This document shows positions 17,965 through 26,558 of a DNA stretch of 64,000 nt, piece by piece. A program made the position numbers and the translations under genes. The notes under the pieces were generated by a model. That model had not been told where the DNA came from. It saw only the letters and a program-made list of their open reading frames with translations, and ran no database searches. The stretch's first letter is position 1. Each line of letters opens with the position of its first letter. The stretch comes from CAYTMY01 sp964618075 (GTDB lineage: Bacteria; Bacillota; Clostridia; Eubacteriales; Anaerofustaceae): positions 43,416-107,415 of the forward strand of contig CAZTZO010000004.1 in assembly GCA_964618075.1 (NCBI GenBank), written 5' to 3'.

Positions 17965-17993
17965 TTGAAAAACGTGTCGTTTATGTGTATAAT
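17965..17993 (+). promoter_or_regulatory. Sigma-A promoter of the partner-switching operon
   Basis: TTGAAA, 17 bases, TATAAT. Predicted start is near 18000, leaving a leader of about 124 bases. Just downstream, ATGATA at 18010-18015 and TATCAT at 18025-18030 form a dyad, and AAGCTTT / AAAGCTT at 18064-18090 form a small hairpin; either may be regulatory. Confidence 0.65.
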
Positions 17994-18123
17994 TATTTTG
18001 AATATTTTTATGATATTGATAAAGTATCATATTGATTTCGTGAAAACATCTTTAAAAAAAACCAAGCTTTCTTAATAAATATTAAAGCTTAACAAAGACA
18101 AAAATGACGGAGGGCAAAACATC

Positions 18124-18420
18124 TTGAATATCGACACAACACAAAACAACACACAGTACACTCTGAAGCTTACGGGTCGTCTTGACACGACGACGGCAGG
18201 ACAGCTTGAAGCCGCGCTTGAGCCTTGCTATTCAAACGCAACTGGAATCGAGCTTGACTTTAAGGACGTTGAATACATTTCATCGGCGGGACTTAGGGTA
18301 TTACTAAGCGCTCAGAAAACTATGAACAAAAAGGGCAAGCTGATAATCCGTCATATCAACGAAACTGTGCGCGAGGTATTTGAAGTGACGGGCTTTTGCG
18401 ACATACTCACAATAGAATAA
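18124..18420 (+). CDS. STAS-domain anti-sigma factor antagonist
   Basis: A 98-residue STAS protein of the SpoIIAA/RsbV type. DVEYISSAGLRVLLSA carries the serine that the cognate kinase phosphorylates; the rest (TLKLTGRLDTTTAGQLE, LIIRHINETVREVFEVTGF) is standard. It starts at TTG 18124, with GGAGGG nine bases before it. In the usual scheme the unphosphorylated form binds the RsbW-like kinase and frees its target; the SpoIIE-type phosphatase encoded next would generate that form. No sigma factor gene is nearby, so the target is unknown. Confidence 0.92.
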   Translation: MNIDTTQNNTQYTLKLTGRLDTTTAGQLEAALEPCYSNATGIELDFKDVEYISSAGLRVLLSAQKTMNKKGKLIIRHINETVREVFEVTGFCDILTIE

Positions 18421-18507
18421 ATACGCACAAAGCCCTTGGCGTTTGCGAAAAGGAAATTTTCAACCGAACGATATGCTTCGTAAGGGCTTAAGGGGAGGCA
18501 ATATAAA

Positions 18508-20913
18508 ATGAGTCTGTATGTCCGGCTTTCTTTAGCGGCGCTCTGTCCTGTGTTTGCCGCTGTCATATTGTATATTATCGACAAAAAAACCGCCTTCGGC
18601 AAGCTTAAATATAGAACCAAGCAGCTTATATACGGCATAGTATTCGGACTTCTTGCCGTTATTGCCACCGAATTCGGAGTTGACATAGGCGGAGCTACGC
18701 TGAATGTACGCGACGCCTCCGTGCTTACGGCGGGGCTTATTTTCGGTGCGCCTGCGGCTATCATAGCCGGTGTAATAGGCGCCGTTGAACGCTGGTTTGC
18801 CGTTGGCTGGGGAGCGGGAGCATATACGGCTCTTGCCTGTACGATATCGACGTTTCTTGCAGGTATCATAGCGGCTTCTTTGAGAAAGCACATGTTTGAC
18901 AACAAAAAGCCTCCTTTTCTTGCAGCCCTCTGGATAGGCTTTTTTACGGAAGTGCTTCATATGCTGATGATATTCATCACAAATATGAACGACATTCAGA
19001 CGGCTTTTTCATTCGTGACCAAATGCGCTTTGCCGATGATATTGATTAACAGCATTTCCGTCATGCTCAGCGTACTTGCCGTTAAGCTTATAAGCAAAGA
19101 AAAAATAATAGATACCGAAAGAAAAATGCAAATAACCGCCATATTTCAAAGGCGGCTTCTCATATGCGTCGTTATAGCCTTCATCATAACGAGCGCTTTT
19201 ACTTTAATACTGCAAATAAATATTTCTCACAACGATATTGACAGTCTCCTTTTTCAGGCTCTTACCGACGTCAATGCAGATATAACCGACGTATCAGACG
19301 ACAATATCCTTGCTCTTACTCACACCGTTGCGAACGAATACTCTTCAACTATTGACATTGCTATGCTTGCTCAAAAATACGGCATTGCCGAAATAAACGT
19401 GATAGATTCAGACGGTGTTATCACGCAAAGCACAAATCCCGTTTTTGTGGGATACGATATGTCAAGAGGAGAGCAGTCGGGTGAATTTCTCGTTTTGCTC
19501 AACGACAAGACAGAGTACGTTCAAGATTATCAGCCCACCTCCTACGATCAGGAGGTTTACAGAAAATATGCCGGAGTATCCCTTCCTATGGGCGGCTTTA
19601 TACAGATAGGCTACGACGCGGATAAGTTTCAGGGAGATATTTCCTCGGAAATAGTAGCATCCACACGCAACCGACATATAGGCAAAACGGGCTATTTCAT
19701 CATTGTCGACGAAAACAACAATATCGTTTCAAACAACAAAAGCACTGCAAATACCTCTGTAGACCTTAGCAATATTGAAAAGATAACAGACTTTGAAGAG
19801 GGAGTGCGCTTTTCGGCGAATGTAAATGATGAAAGCTCCTATTTGATGCTAAGCTATGCGGAAGGGTATTACATCATAGCGGTTCTGCCGAAAACGGAAG
19901 CAACCTTTTCACGCGACTTTTCCGTATATGTGACGGTATTTATGCAGATTGTTGTGTTTGTGGGACTGTTTGTTTTCATATATTTCCTTATTAAAAAATT
20001 AGTAATTGACAATATCAGAAAAATAAATGAAGACCTTGGAGCTATAACAAACGGCAATCTTGACGTAAAGGTAGACGTGCGTGAAAACAAAGAATTTGCC
20101 TCTCTTTCCGATGATATAAATTCGACCGTTTCGACCTTAAAGCAATACATTGCAGAGGCGGCTGAAAGAATAGATAAGGAGCTGGAATTTGCACGAAACA
20201 TCCAGCACTCTGCACTACCTTCAATATTCCCTCCGTATCCCAGCAGAACAGACTTCGAGATATTTGCGGGTATGGACGCGGCAAAGGAGGTCGGCGGTGA
20301 TTTTTACGACTTTTATCTGACAGAGCGCAATTCGCTTGTATTTATGATAGCCGATGTTTCCGGCAAGGGAATCCCTGCGGCAATGTTTATGATGAGAGCA
20401 AAAACCATTATTAAAAACTACGCAGAAGCTAAAATAAATGTCGAACAAGTCTTTACTCTTGCAAATAATTCTTTGTGTGACGGTAACGACGCCGATATGT
20501 TTGTAACAGCGTGGATAGGAAAGCTTGATCTTAAAACCGGTCTGTTAAAGTTTGCAAATGCAGGTCATAACCCTCCTTTAGTCAAGCATAACGGCAAATA
20601 TGAGTACCTTCATTCAAAAGCAGGCTTTGTGCTTGGCGCAATGGAAGGAATAAAATACGTAAGTAATGAAATAAATCTATCTCAAGGAGATTCGATATTT
20701 TTATATACAGACGGTGTAACCGAGGCTACCGACAAAAATAATGAGCTTTACGGTGAGAAGCGTCTTATTAATATACTTAATTCATACACTCAAAACGCAC
20801 CGCAAACTATATGCAATGCCGTACACAAAGATGTGGACGCCTTCGTGGGTGAAGCCCCTCAATTCGACGATATAACGATGCTTTGTCTGAATTACAAGGG
20901 AGGGCTTGATTAA
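18508..20913 (+). CDS. LytS-like membrane receptor fused to SpoIIE-type PP2C phosphatase
   Basis: An 801-residue sensor phosphatase. The N-terminus has five or six hydrophobic segments with VNVRDASVLTAGLIFGAPAAI-like spacing typical of the 5TM-5TMR_LYT receptor of LytS sensors (NVRDASVLTAGLIFG). Residues about 240-480 form an extracytoplasmic Cache-like sensor, followed by a membrane segment (about 482-505), a HAMP linker (ITNGNLDVKVDVRENKEF) and the SpoIIE phosphatase domain with metal ligands in EVGGDFYDF, IADVSGKGIPAAMFM, FLYTDGVTEA and FDDITMLCLNY. It should dephosphorylate the STAS protein encoded upstream in response to an outside signal. ATG 18508 follows AGGGGAGG. The kinase gene begins one base after its stop. 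Confidence 0.9.
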   Translation: MSLYVRLSLAALCPVFAAVILYIIDKKTAFGKLKYRTKQLIYGIVFGLLAVIATEFGVDIGGATLNVRDASVLTAGLIFGAPAAIIAGVIGAVERWFAVGWGAGAYTALACTISTFLAGIIAASLRKHMFDNKKPPFLAALWIGFFTEVLHMLMIFITNMNDIQTAFSFVTKCALPMILINSISVMLSVLAVKLISKEKIIDTERKMQITAIFQRRLLICVVIAFIITSAFTLILQINISHNDIDSLLFQALTDVNADITDVSDDNILALTHTVANEYSSTIDIAMLAQKYGIAEINVIDSDGVITQSTNPVFVGYDMSRGEQSGEFLVLLNDKTEYVQDYQPTSYDQEVYRKYAGVSLPMGGFIQIGYDADKFQGDISSEIVASTRNRHIGKTGYFIIVDENNNIVSNNKSTANTSVDLSNIEKITDFEEGVRFSANVNDESSYLMLSYAEGYYIIAVLPKTEATFSRDFSVYVTVFMQIVVFVGLFVFIYFLIKKLVIDNIRKINEDLGAITNGNLDVKVDVRENKEFASLSDDINSTVSTLKQYIAEAAERIDKELEFARNIQHSALPSIFPPYPSRTDFEIFAGMDAAKEVGGDFYDFYLTERNSLVFMIADVSGKGIPAAMFMMRAKTIIKNYAEAKINVEQVFTLANNSLCDGNDADMFVTAWIGKLDLKTGLLKFANAGHNPPLVKHNGKYEYLHSKAGFVLGAMEGIKYVSNEINLSQGDSIFLYTDGVTEATDKNNELYGEKRLINILNSYTQNAPQTICNAVHKDVDAFVGEAPQFDDITMLCLNYKGGLD

Positions 20914-20914
20914 A

Positions 20915-21325
20915 ATGAAAGAGCTTGTAATAAAGGCCAGAATAGAGAATATCCCACAGATTATATCCTTTGTTGAAGAGTACCTTCAGGACCACGGGTG
21001 CATGAAAAAAACACAGATGCAGTTTGATATTGCCATAGATGAAATTGCAAGCAATATCGCCCGCTACGCCTACGAAAAAAATCAACCAGGCGAGATTAGT
21101 GTAACAATAGACGTTGATACAACCGAAAAAATCATTACAATGGTCTTTTCGGATAGCGGAATACCCTTCGACCCATTAAACGTCCCATCTCCCGACACGC
21201 TTATTTCTTCAGAGGAGCGTACACCGGGAGGCTTGGGTATATATATGGTAAAAAAAAGCATGGACGAGATGACCTACGATTATATTAACAACAAAAACGT
21301 TCTTACGCTGCGTAAGAAATATTAA
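20915..21325 (+). CDS. RsbW/SpoIIAB-like serine kinase (anti-sigma type ATPase)
   Basis: A 136-residue GHKL ATPase: N box EIASNIARYAYEK, G1 box FSDSGIPFDP, G2 box PGGLGIYMVKK. Family members bind either a sigma factor or another partner and phosphorylate a STAS antagonist. I choose ATG 20915 because the AAGGGAGGG site at 20896-20904 is at proper distance; a TTG at 20906 is too close to it. Part of the STAS-phosphatase-kinase set. With no sigma factor in sight the regulated partner may be encoded elsewhere or may be the downstream transporter. Confidence 0.92.
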   Translation: MKELVIKARIENIPQIISFVEEYLQDHGCMKKTQMQFDIAIDEIASNIARYAYEKNQPGEISVTIDVDTTEKIITMVFSDSGIPFDPLNVPSPDTLISSEERTPGGLGIYMVKKSMDEMTYDYINNKNVLTLRKKY

Positions 21326-21427
21326 TACTCTTACTTAGGCGTTAATAGAAGAAGAAAAAAATATGTTATAGTTAATATAATATACTCGAATCAAGCATTA
21401 ATTCTATCGAACTTTAGGGGTAAGAAA

Positions 21428-22627
21428 ATGAACGACAGTATACTTTTTAAACACTTTAAAGCTATCGGCGATATCAAAACGACAATTTCCGAATCAAAGG
21501 ATCTTGAGGAGGCTCTTCGTCAGAGCGTTCAGATCATAAGGGGATTAAGTCAAGCGGAAAGCGCCGTTATATGGTATTTCGACAAGACGGGCGATAAAAA
21601 GCTTCACCCTATATATGCGCTTGGCCCGAACATACTCACAAGCGAATCCTTAGCTCCCGGCGAAGAAATTCCCGGAAAGGTGTTTGAGGAAAGCAAGGCC
21701 TGCTACGAGCCTCATTACAAAAAGGAAACCGGCTCTTACAGTATAAATTCGATGATATGCGTGCCGTTGGAAAACAGCTACGAAACTATGGGCTGCATAG
21801 AGTTTTTCAACCGAACCGACAACGAGCCCTTCAGTGAAGAGGACTACGACGTATGCCAGATAATGGCAATGATGGTCGCTACGGTAATAGACGAAAGCGG
21901 TCTTGACGTCGGCATACCCGAAGCAAAGCCCGTTATAATATCACTGCGCAACGTAACAAAGGAATTTAAAAACGGAGATACCATAACGCAGGTATTAAAG
22001 GGAGTGAATCTCGACGTTTACGAGGGAGAGCTTCTCGTTATACTCGGAGAATCGGGCTGCGGAAAGTCTACCATGCTAAACATCATCGGAGGAATGGATC
22101 AGCTTACGGATGGTACCTTTTCATTTCAGGGGGAAAATTATTCAAATACAAACGAAAAACTCCTTACCGCCTTCAGGCGCGAATACATAGGCTTTATATT
22201 TCAGTCCTACAACCTTATGCCGAATTTAACGGCAATACAAAACCTGCGCTTTATAGCGGAGCTTAAAAAGGGCGCAATGGATCCCGATGAAGCGTTAGAA
22301 AAGGTTGGACTTACCGACAGGCGCAACAACTACCCCTCGCAGATGAGCGGAGGACAGCAGCAGAGAGTATCTATTGCAAGAGCTATAGTAAAAAAGCCCA
22401 AGCTGATACTTGCAGACGAACCGACCGCGGCGCTGGATTATGCCACGGGCATAGAGGTGCTTTCTGTCATCGAACAGGTGGCAAAGGAGGGCACAAGCGT
22501 TCTTATGGTAACGCATAATGAGGAAATAACAAGAATGGCGGACAGAGTAGTAAGAATGCGCGGAGGCAAGATAGACGAGGTAAGAGTAAACCGTCATCCC
22601 GTCAAAGCGACCGAGCTGGTCTGGTAG
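21428..22627 (+). CDS. GAF domain fused to MacB/LolD-type ABC ATPase
   Basis: A 399-residue protein. Residues about 10-155 form a GAF sensor domain (AESAVIWYFD, GEEIPGKVFEESKACYE, SMICVPLEN, GCIEFFNR, FSEEDYDVCQIMAMMVA). Residues about 170-390 are a complete ABC ATPase of the family that drives FtsX-type permeases: Walker A GESGCGKST, Q-loop FQSYNLMPNLTA, signature MSGGQQQRVSIARA, Walker B LILADEPTAALD, H-loop MVTHNEE. Fusion of a small-molecule or redox sensing GAF domain to this ATPase class is uncommon. It overlaps nothing, starts with GGGG/TAAG upstream and is 15 bases from its permease gene, so the two form one transporter. Confidence 0.92.
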   Translation: MNDSILFKHFKAIGDIKTTISESKDLEEALRQSVQIIRGLSQAESAVIWYFDKTGDKKLHPIYALGPNILTSESLAPGEEIPGKVFEESKACYEPHYKKETGSYSINSMICVPLENSYETMGCIEFFNRTDNEPFSEEDYDVCQIMAMMVATVIDESGLDVGIPEAKPVIISLRNVTKEFKNGDTITQVLKGVNLDVYEGELLVILGESGCGKSTMLNIIGGMDQLTDGTFSFQGENYSNTNEKLLTAFRREYIGFIFQSYNLMPNLTAIQNLRFIAELKKGAMDPDEALEKVGLTDRRNNYPSQMSGGQQQRVSIARAIVKKPKLILADEPTAALDYATGIEVLSVIEQVAKEGTSVLMVTHNEEITRMADRVVRMRGGKIDEVRVNRHPVKATELVW

Positions 22628-22642
22628 GGGGAAGTTCATTAT

Positions 22643-25600
22643 ATGAAGAAGACGCAATGGCTGGTATTATTTCGCGACATACGTTCCTCAATAGTCTCTT
22701 TTATATCCATAGTCCTGTTCGTCGCACTCGGCGCGGGCTTGTTTATGGGTCTAAGGTGGGGCGGTCTTTCTATGCGCACAACAGCCAATGAGTATCTTGA
22801 AGAAAATAATTTCCATGATTACATCGTTGTAATGCCCTACGGTATGACAGACGACGATGTGAATGCTTTGGAAGCTTTAGACGAGGTAAGTCTCGCCGAA
22901 GGCTCATATAATTTAACCGGAACCGTGCCAACTGACGATAAACCGCTGCTTATCACCGTTTTATCAATGACGCAAAAGCTTGATACCACAATAATACTTG
23001 AGGGAACAGCTCCGGTTAATGCTAATGAAATAGGAATAGAGCAGCAATTTGCCAAGAACGAAGGTCTTAATATTGGGGACAGCATAACTATCGAAGCGAC
23101 AGTCAACGACACGCAGGCATTAAATTCAACAGTTTTTACAATATGCGCAATAGTTGAAAACCCCTTATACACCTGTTCGTCAAGAAATCTGTCAAGAGGG
23201 CGCACAAATCTCGGAAAGGGCACTATTGATTATTATACCGTAGTTGCACCGTGCGCAATAAACCGCGACGCTTATATACAGTCTTATTCACAGGTGTATG
23301 TCAGGAGCTCTCTTTTACATAACGACACAGGCATAATAAATAATTATACCGACGAATCAAAGGTGATCCTCTCAAAGCTTGAGGATCTGGGCAAAACCCG
23401 CGCACCCCTACGCTCTCAGCAAATATTCGATATGCTTGACTCAGCCATAGCACAGGGACAGGAAACGATTGATCAGGCACAGGTTCAGTACGAACAGGCC
23501 GAGGTTGAATATGCACAGGGGGAATCAAAGCTATATCAGGGACTTGATTACTTAAGAAGCACTCTTTCCTCTTTAGGCTACAGTGAACAGTTTGATGACG
23601 CCACGCAGCAGCTTATAGCTTCAAGAAATCAGCTTGATGAGATTGGCACAATAGCTCTTAATGCAAGCGCAAAGCTTGACGAGCTTATGGTTAGGTACAA
23701 CCAGGCGACTACACCCGAACAGCGTGAGCAGATACGTCAGGAATTCCTTAACATATTCGAAAAGGTAAAAGCCTTGCTTCTTCCGTATAACGATATATTA
23801 AAGGAATATGGCATAGATTTAAATTCAATAACGACTATACCGCCCGCTCAGGAGCTTATGGCAAAGCTCCTATCAAAAATAGATTGGGCAAAGACGTCGT
23901 TAAACCAGCTTATTGACGGAATAGACCAGTACTATAACGCACGCAATACGCTCCAGGAAGCAAGAGTAACTCTCGATGACGCAAACGTACAGATATCTCA
24001 GGGCAACGAACAGCTCGATGAACTTAAATTGAAGCGCTCTCAGTTAACTTTTTATGACTCATGGACAATAACCACTCGGGATCAAAACCTTAGCTTTGTT
24101 TTTGTAAACGCGGCGACGGATTCCACAATAAATCTATGCTATACCTTGGCTATACTGTTTGTTTTTATAGGCGCAATGATATGCTATACGGCTATCGCAA
24201 GACTGATAAGAGAATCACAGGTTTTAATAGGCGTTCAGAAGGCTCTGGGCTTTGACAAGAAGGAAGTCACGCTGCGATACATGACTTATGCCTTGAGCGT
24301 GGTGGTATTGGGTCTGTTATTCGGCTTTTTAATGGCATATTTTGCGATTGAGCCGATGCTGCATTCCGTCTATAAACAAATATTTATTTTCACCGAATAT
24401 AAAACATACTTCTCTCTGACAGACTTCCTTTTGATAGGGCTATTGGAGTTGGCGATATTGTGCTTTGCAACATGGATAGCCTGTCGCAAGCTCTTAGCAA
24501 AGCATGCAGTGGATCTATTAAGAGGTGAAGATCCCTCAAGCGGAAAAACTCATTTTTATGAAAAAACCAAATGGTGGAAGAAAGCTTCCCTGTATACTCA
24601 GACAACTGTTAACAATTTAACAAACGACGTACCGCGCGTTATCGCCACTCTTATCGGAGTAGTGGGCTGCACATCGCTTATAGTTGCGTCTGTGACTGTG
24701 TTGGTATCTTTAATAGACACGCCTAAAGTCCACTATTCAAAGGTGGCGACGTATGACGATTGTCTGTCGTATGACGATACCGTACCCTCAGCCAAGGATA
24801 ACATTATATCCATGCTCGACAGCTATGAAAATATTAATTATTACGACGCTTTTCAGATGTATTATGCTGCTCAGACAGATTCTGACGGCTTACAGCCTAT
24901 AAAGGTTATAGTACCGGGTAATACAGATGAGCTAAGCGAATACTTTTCACTTGATAGCAGCATTGACAATAAACCACTTACTCTTACTGACGACGGAGTA
25001 ATACTCAGCTATACATATTCGAAGTATTATGGAGTGAAGGAAGGCGACACAATCAGCATTATGGACTCAGGAGGGAACAGCTTTGAAGTTACAGTAGCCG
25101 GTTTGTCACAGCATTACCTTAATATATACCAAATGATACTTTCTCCCACTTACTATGAGAAGCTCACGGGCAAAGCACCTCAAAACAATACCTTCTTTAT
25201 TAAGCTTAACGGCACAAACGAACAGGAGCTTTTTAATAGCTTTAATGACGTAAAGGGCGTTAACTCGCTAACCAACGATTTAGAAACGATGCAAAAAATG
25301 TTTAAGGTCATGACAAATTCTGTGCAAATGGTCACATATATATGCTTGGTGATCTCCTTTATTATGGCGATGCTTGTATTGTTGAACTTAAACGTGATGT
25401 TTATTAACGAGAAGACAAGAGAGCTGATAATTATGCGTGTAAACGGTTATTCTCTTAAAGAGGCAAAAAAATATGTTTATCGTGACAATATCGTGCTTAC
25501 CACTTTAGGTATAATAATCGGTATCTTTGTCGGGACAGCAATGGGGATGCTGGTATTAACGAACATTTCGATAAAGGGTTCAAACTATTATATAACGCCA

Positions 25601-25717
25601 AGCGCTCTTGCCTGTTTATTCGGAGTTATCTCAAGCACCTTATTCTCTGTAATAACAAACCTGATAGCCTTAAAGCGAGTGGGACAGCTTAAGCTTTCGG
25701 ATTTGAATCGAATGTAA
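22643..25717 (+). CDS. FtsX-type ABC transporter permease, large
   Basis: A 1024-residue permease with two FtsX domains. A membrane segment lies near residues 15-35, followed by a long outside region; the first four-helix FtsX core is around 500-620 (TLAILFVFIGAMICYTAIAR, AYFAIEPML), then a second extracellular region and a second core near 900-1020 (VTYICLVISFIMAMLVLLNL, TTLGIIIGIFVGTAMGM). Residues about 265-460 are rich in Q, E and L with heptad-like spacing, suggesting long coiled coils outside the membrane, a feature of the MacB/FtsX-like and LolE-like mechanotransmission group. Probably exports or transmits force to an envelope target rather than importing. ATG 22643 has a GGGGGAAG site. 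Last gene before a terminator. Confidence 0.9.
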   Translation: MKKTQWLVLFRDIRSSIVSFISIVLFVALGAGLFMGLRWGGLSMRTTANEYLEENNFHDYIVVMPYGMTDDDVNALEALDEVSLAEGSYNLTGTVPTDDKPLLITVLSMTQKLDTTIILEGTAPVNANEIGIEQQFAKNEGLNIGDSITIEATVNDTQALNSTVFTICAIVENPLYTCSSRNLSRGRTNLGKGTIDYYTVVAPCAINRDAYIQSYSQVYVRSSLLHNDTGIINNYTDESKVILSKLEDLGKTRAPLRSQQIFDMLDSAIAQGQETIDQAQVQYEQAEVEYAQGESKLYQGLDYLRSTLSSLGYSEQFDDATQQLIASRNQLDEIGTIALNASAKLDELMVRYNQATTPEQREQIRQEFLNIFEKVKALLLPYNDILKEYGIDLNSITTIPPAQELMAKLLSKIDWAKTSLNQLIDGIDQYYNARNTLQEARVTLDDANVQISQGNEQLDELKLKRSQLTFYDSWTITTRDQNLSFVFVNAATDSTINLCYTLAILFVFIGAMICYTAIARLIRESQVLIGVQKALGFDKKEVTLRYMTYALSVVVLGLLFGFLMAYFAIEPMLHSVYKQIFIFTEYKTYFSLTDFLLIGLLELAILCFATWIACRKLLAKHAVDLLRGEDPSSGKTHFYEKTKWWKKASLYTQTTVNNLTNDVPRVIATLIGVVGCTSLIVASVTVLVSLIDTPKVHYSKVATYDDCLSYDDTVPSAKDNIISMLDSYENINYYDAFQMYYAAQTDSDGLQPIKVIVPGNTDELSEYFSLDSSIDNKPLTLTDDGVILSYTYSKYYGVKEGDTISIMDSGGNSFEVTVAGLSQHYLNIYQMILSPTYYEKLTGKAPQNNTFFIKLNGTNEQELFNSFNDVKGVNSLTNDLETMQKMFKVMTNSVQMVTYICLVISFIMAMLVLLNLNVMFINEKTRELIIMRVNGYSLKEAKKYVYRDNIVLTTLGIIIGIFVGTAMGMLVLTNISIKGSNYYITPSALACLFGVISSTLFSVITNLIALKRVGQLKLSDLNRM

Positions 25718-25739
25718 TTTTTTAGCTTATAGTTACAAT

Positions 25740-25767
25740 AAAGCCGCCTATTTTTAAGGCGGCTTTT
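25740..25767 (+). terminator. Rho-independent terminator after the ABC permease
   Basis: AAAGCCGCC, nine-base loop, GGCGGCTTT then TTGTTATATTTTT; closes the GAF-ABC/permease transcript. Confidence 0.9.
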
Positions 25768-25807
25768 GTTATATTTTTACTATGCGATACAACCGATATT
25801 TTAGCTT

Positions 25808-26230
25808 TTAAAGACTTCCCAGCGCTTCTGTTATAAGCATACACATTTCAAGCTCGCTTCGAAACATAAGCGTCTTTTTTCTTTCCTTCCAGCACAATTC
25901 CCCCTGCCACGTCGTATTCATCATGTAGCTTATCTTTAAAATAAAGGTGGCCTTTTTACCGCCTAGTATAATATTGTTTTTTTCAGCTTTCACGATAGGA
26001 GTGTATGAAGATTCCTTTTTCTTATCGAAGCATCTTAAAGTAGACGAAAGCTTTTCTTTTGCGTTATGCGTCAGATAATCATTTATCTGCTTAAGAAGCT
26101 CTATAGAATGCGAAAATTTAACTGCCTCGTAACCGGTAAGCAAATACAGCCTTCCCGAAAATTCGTTGTTTTCAAAGGAATCTATGCAAATGGTAATATT
26201 ATCGGTGTTGTGAGCTTTTTCGTTATCCAT
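25808..26230 (-). CDS. Conserved hypothetical protein
   Basis: A 140-residue soluble protein of unknown function. The C-terminal part, TTWQGELCWKERKKTLMFRS followed by ELEMCMLITEAL, matches a pattern I associate with small unknown Firmicutes proteins (W.G...W......F.S.LEL..LI..AL). No catalytic motif or membrane segment is seen. Start ATG has AAAGAGAAAG upstream. It faces away from recF in a divergent arrangement. Confidence 0.6.
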   Translation of the reverse strand: MDNEKAHNTDNITICIDSFENNEFSGRLYLLTGYEAVKFSHSIELLKQINDYLTHNAKEKLSSTLRCFDKKKESSYTPIVKAEKNNIILGGKKATFILKISYMMNTTWQGELCWKERKKTLMFRSELEMCMLITEALGSL

Positions 26231-26558
26231 AATGCTTTCTCTTTAAAATAAATTTAAAAGTATTTTTGATTATACACCATTACTCTATTTTATTCAAACA
26301 GAACATGTGAATTATCGGATTTCATTTTTTTAACGCTTAAATTGCGATTTTGAGTTGATAATTTTCCTCTTTACAAAGAAATACGCGCTCTCAAATCAAT
26401 TTTAAGCCGTTTTTTTTATTTATTTGTTTTGATATATACTATACGCAAAAAACTAATTTTATGATATAATAAATGCGTAAAACAAATCGGAGGCTTTTAT
26501 CTTAAAGAAAATAATGTCGTTTGGGAGCAAAAAAAACGGAAAATACGGATAAGCAAGT
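26231..26558. other. Control region upstream of recF
   Basis: About 330 very AT-rich bases between the divergent unknown gene and recF. It contains an extended -10 promoter (26462-26470) and a GGAGG at 26491 that is not followed by a usable start at proper distance; two tiny open frames of 10 and 12 codons are not convincing. dnaA, dnaN or a DnaA-box cluster were not seen here. Confidence 0.5.
26462..26470 (+). promoter_or_regulatory. Extended -10 promoter of recF
   Basis: TGATATAAT (TGn plus consensus TATAAT) without a clear -35. The same TTATGATATAAT string precedes the small membrane protein gene at 43146. Confidence 0.55.
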
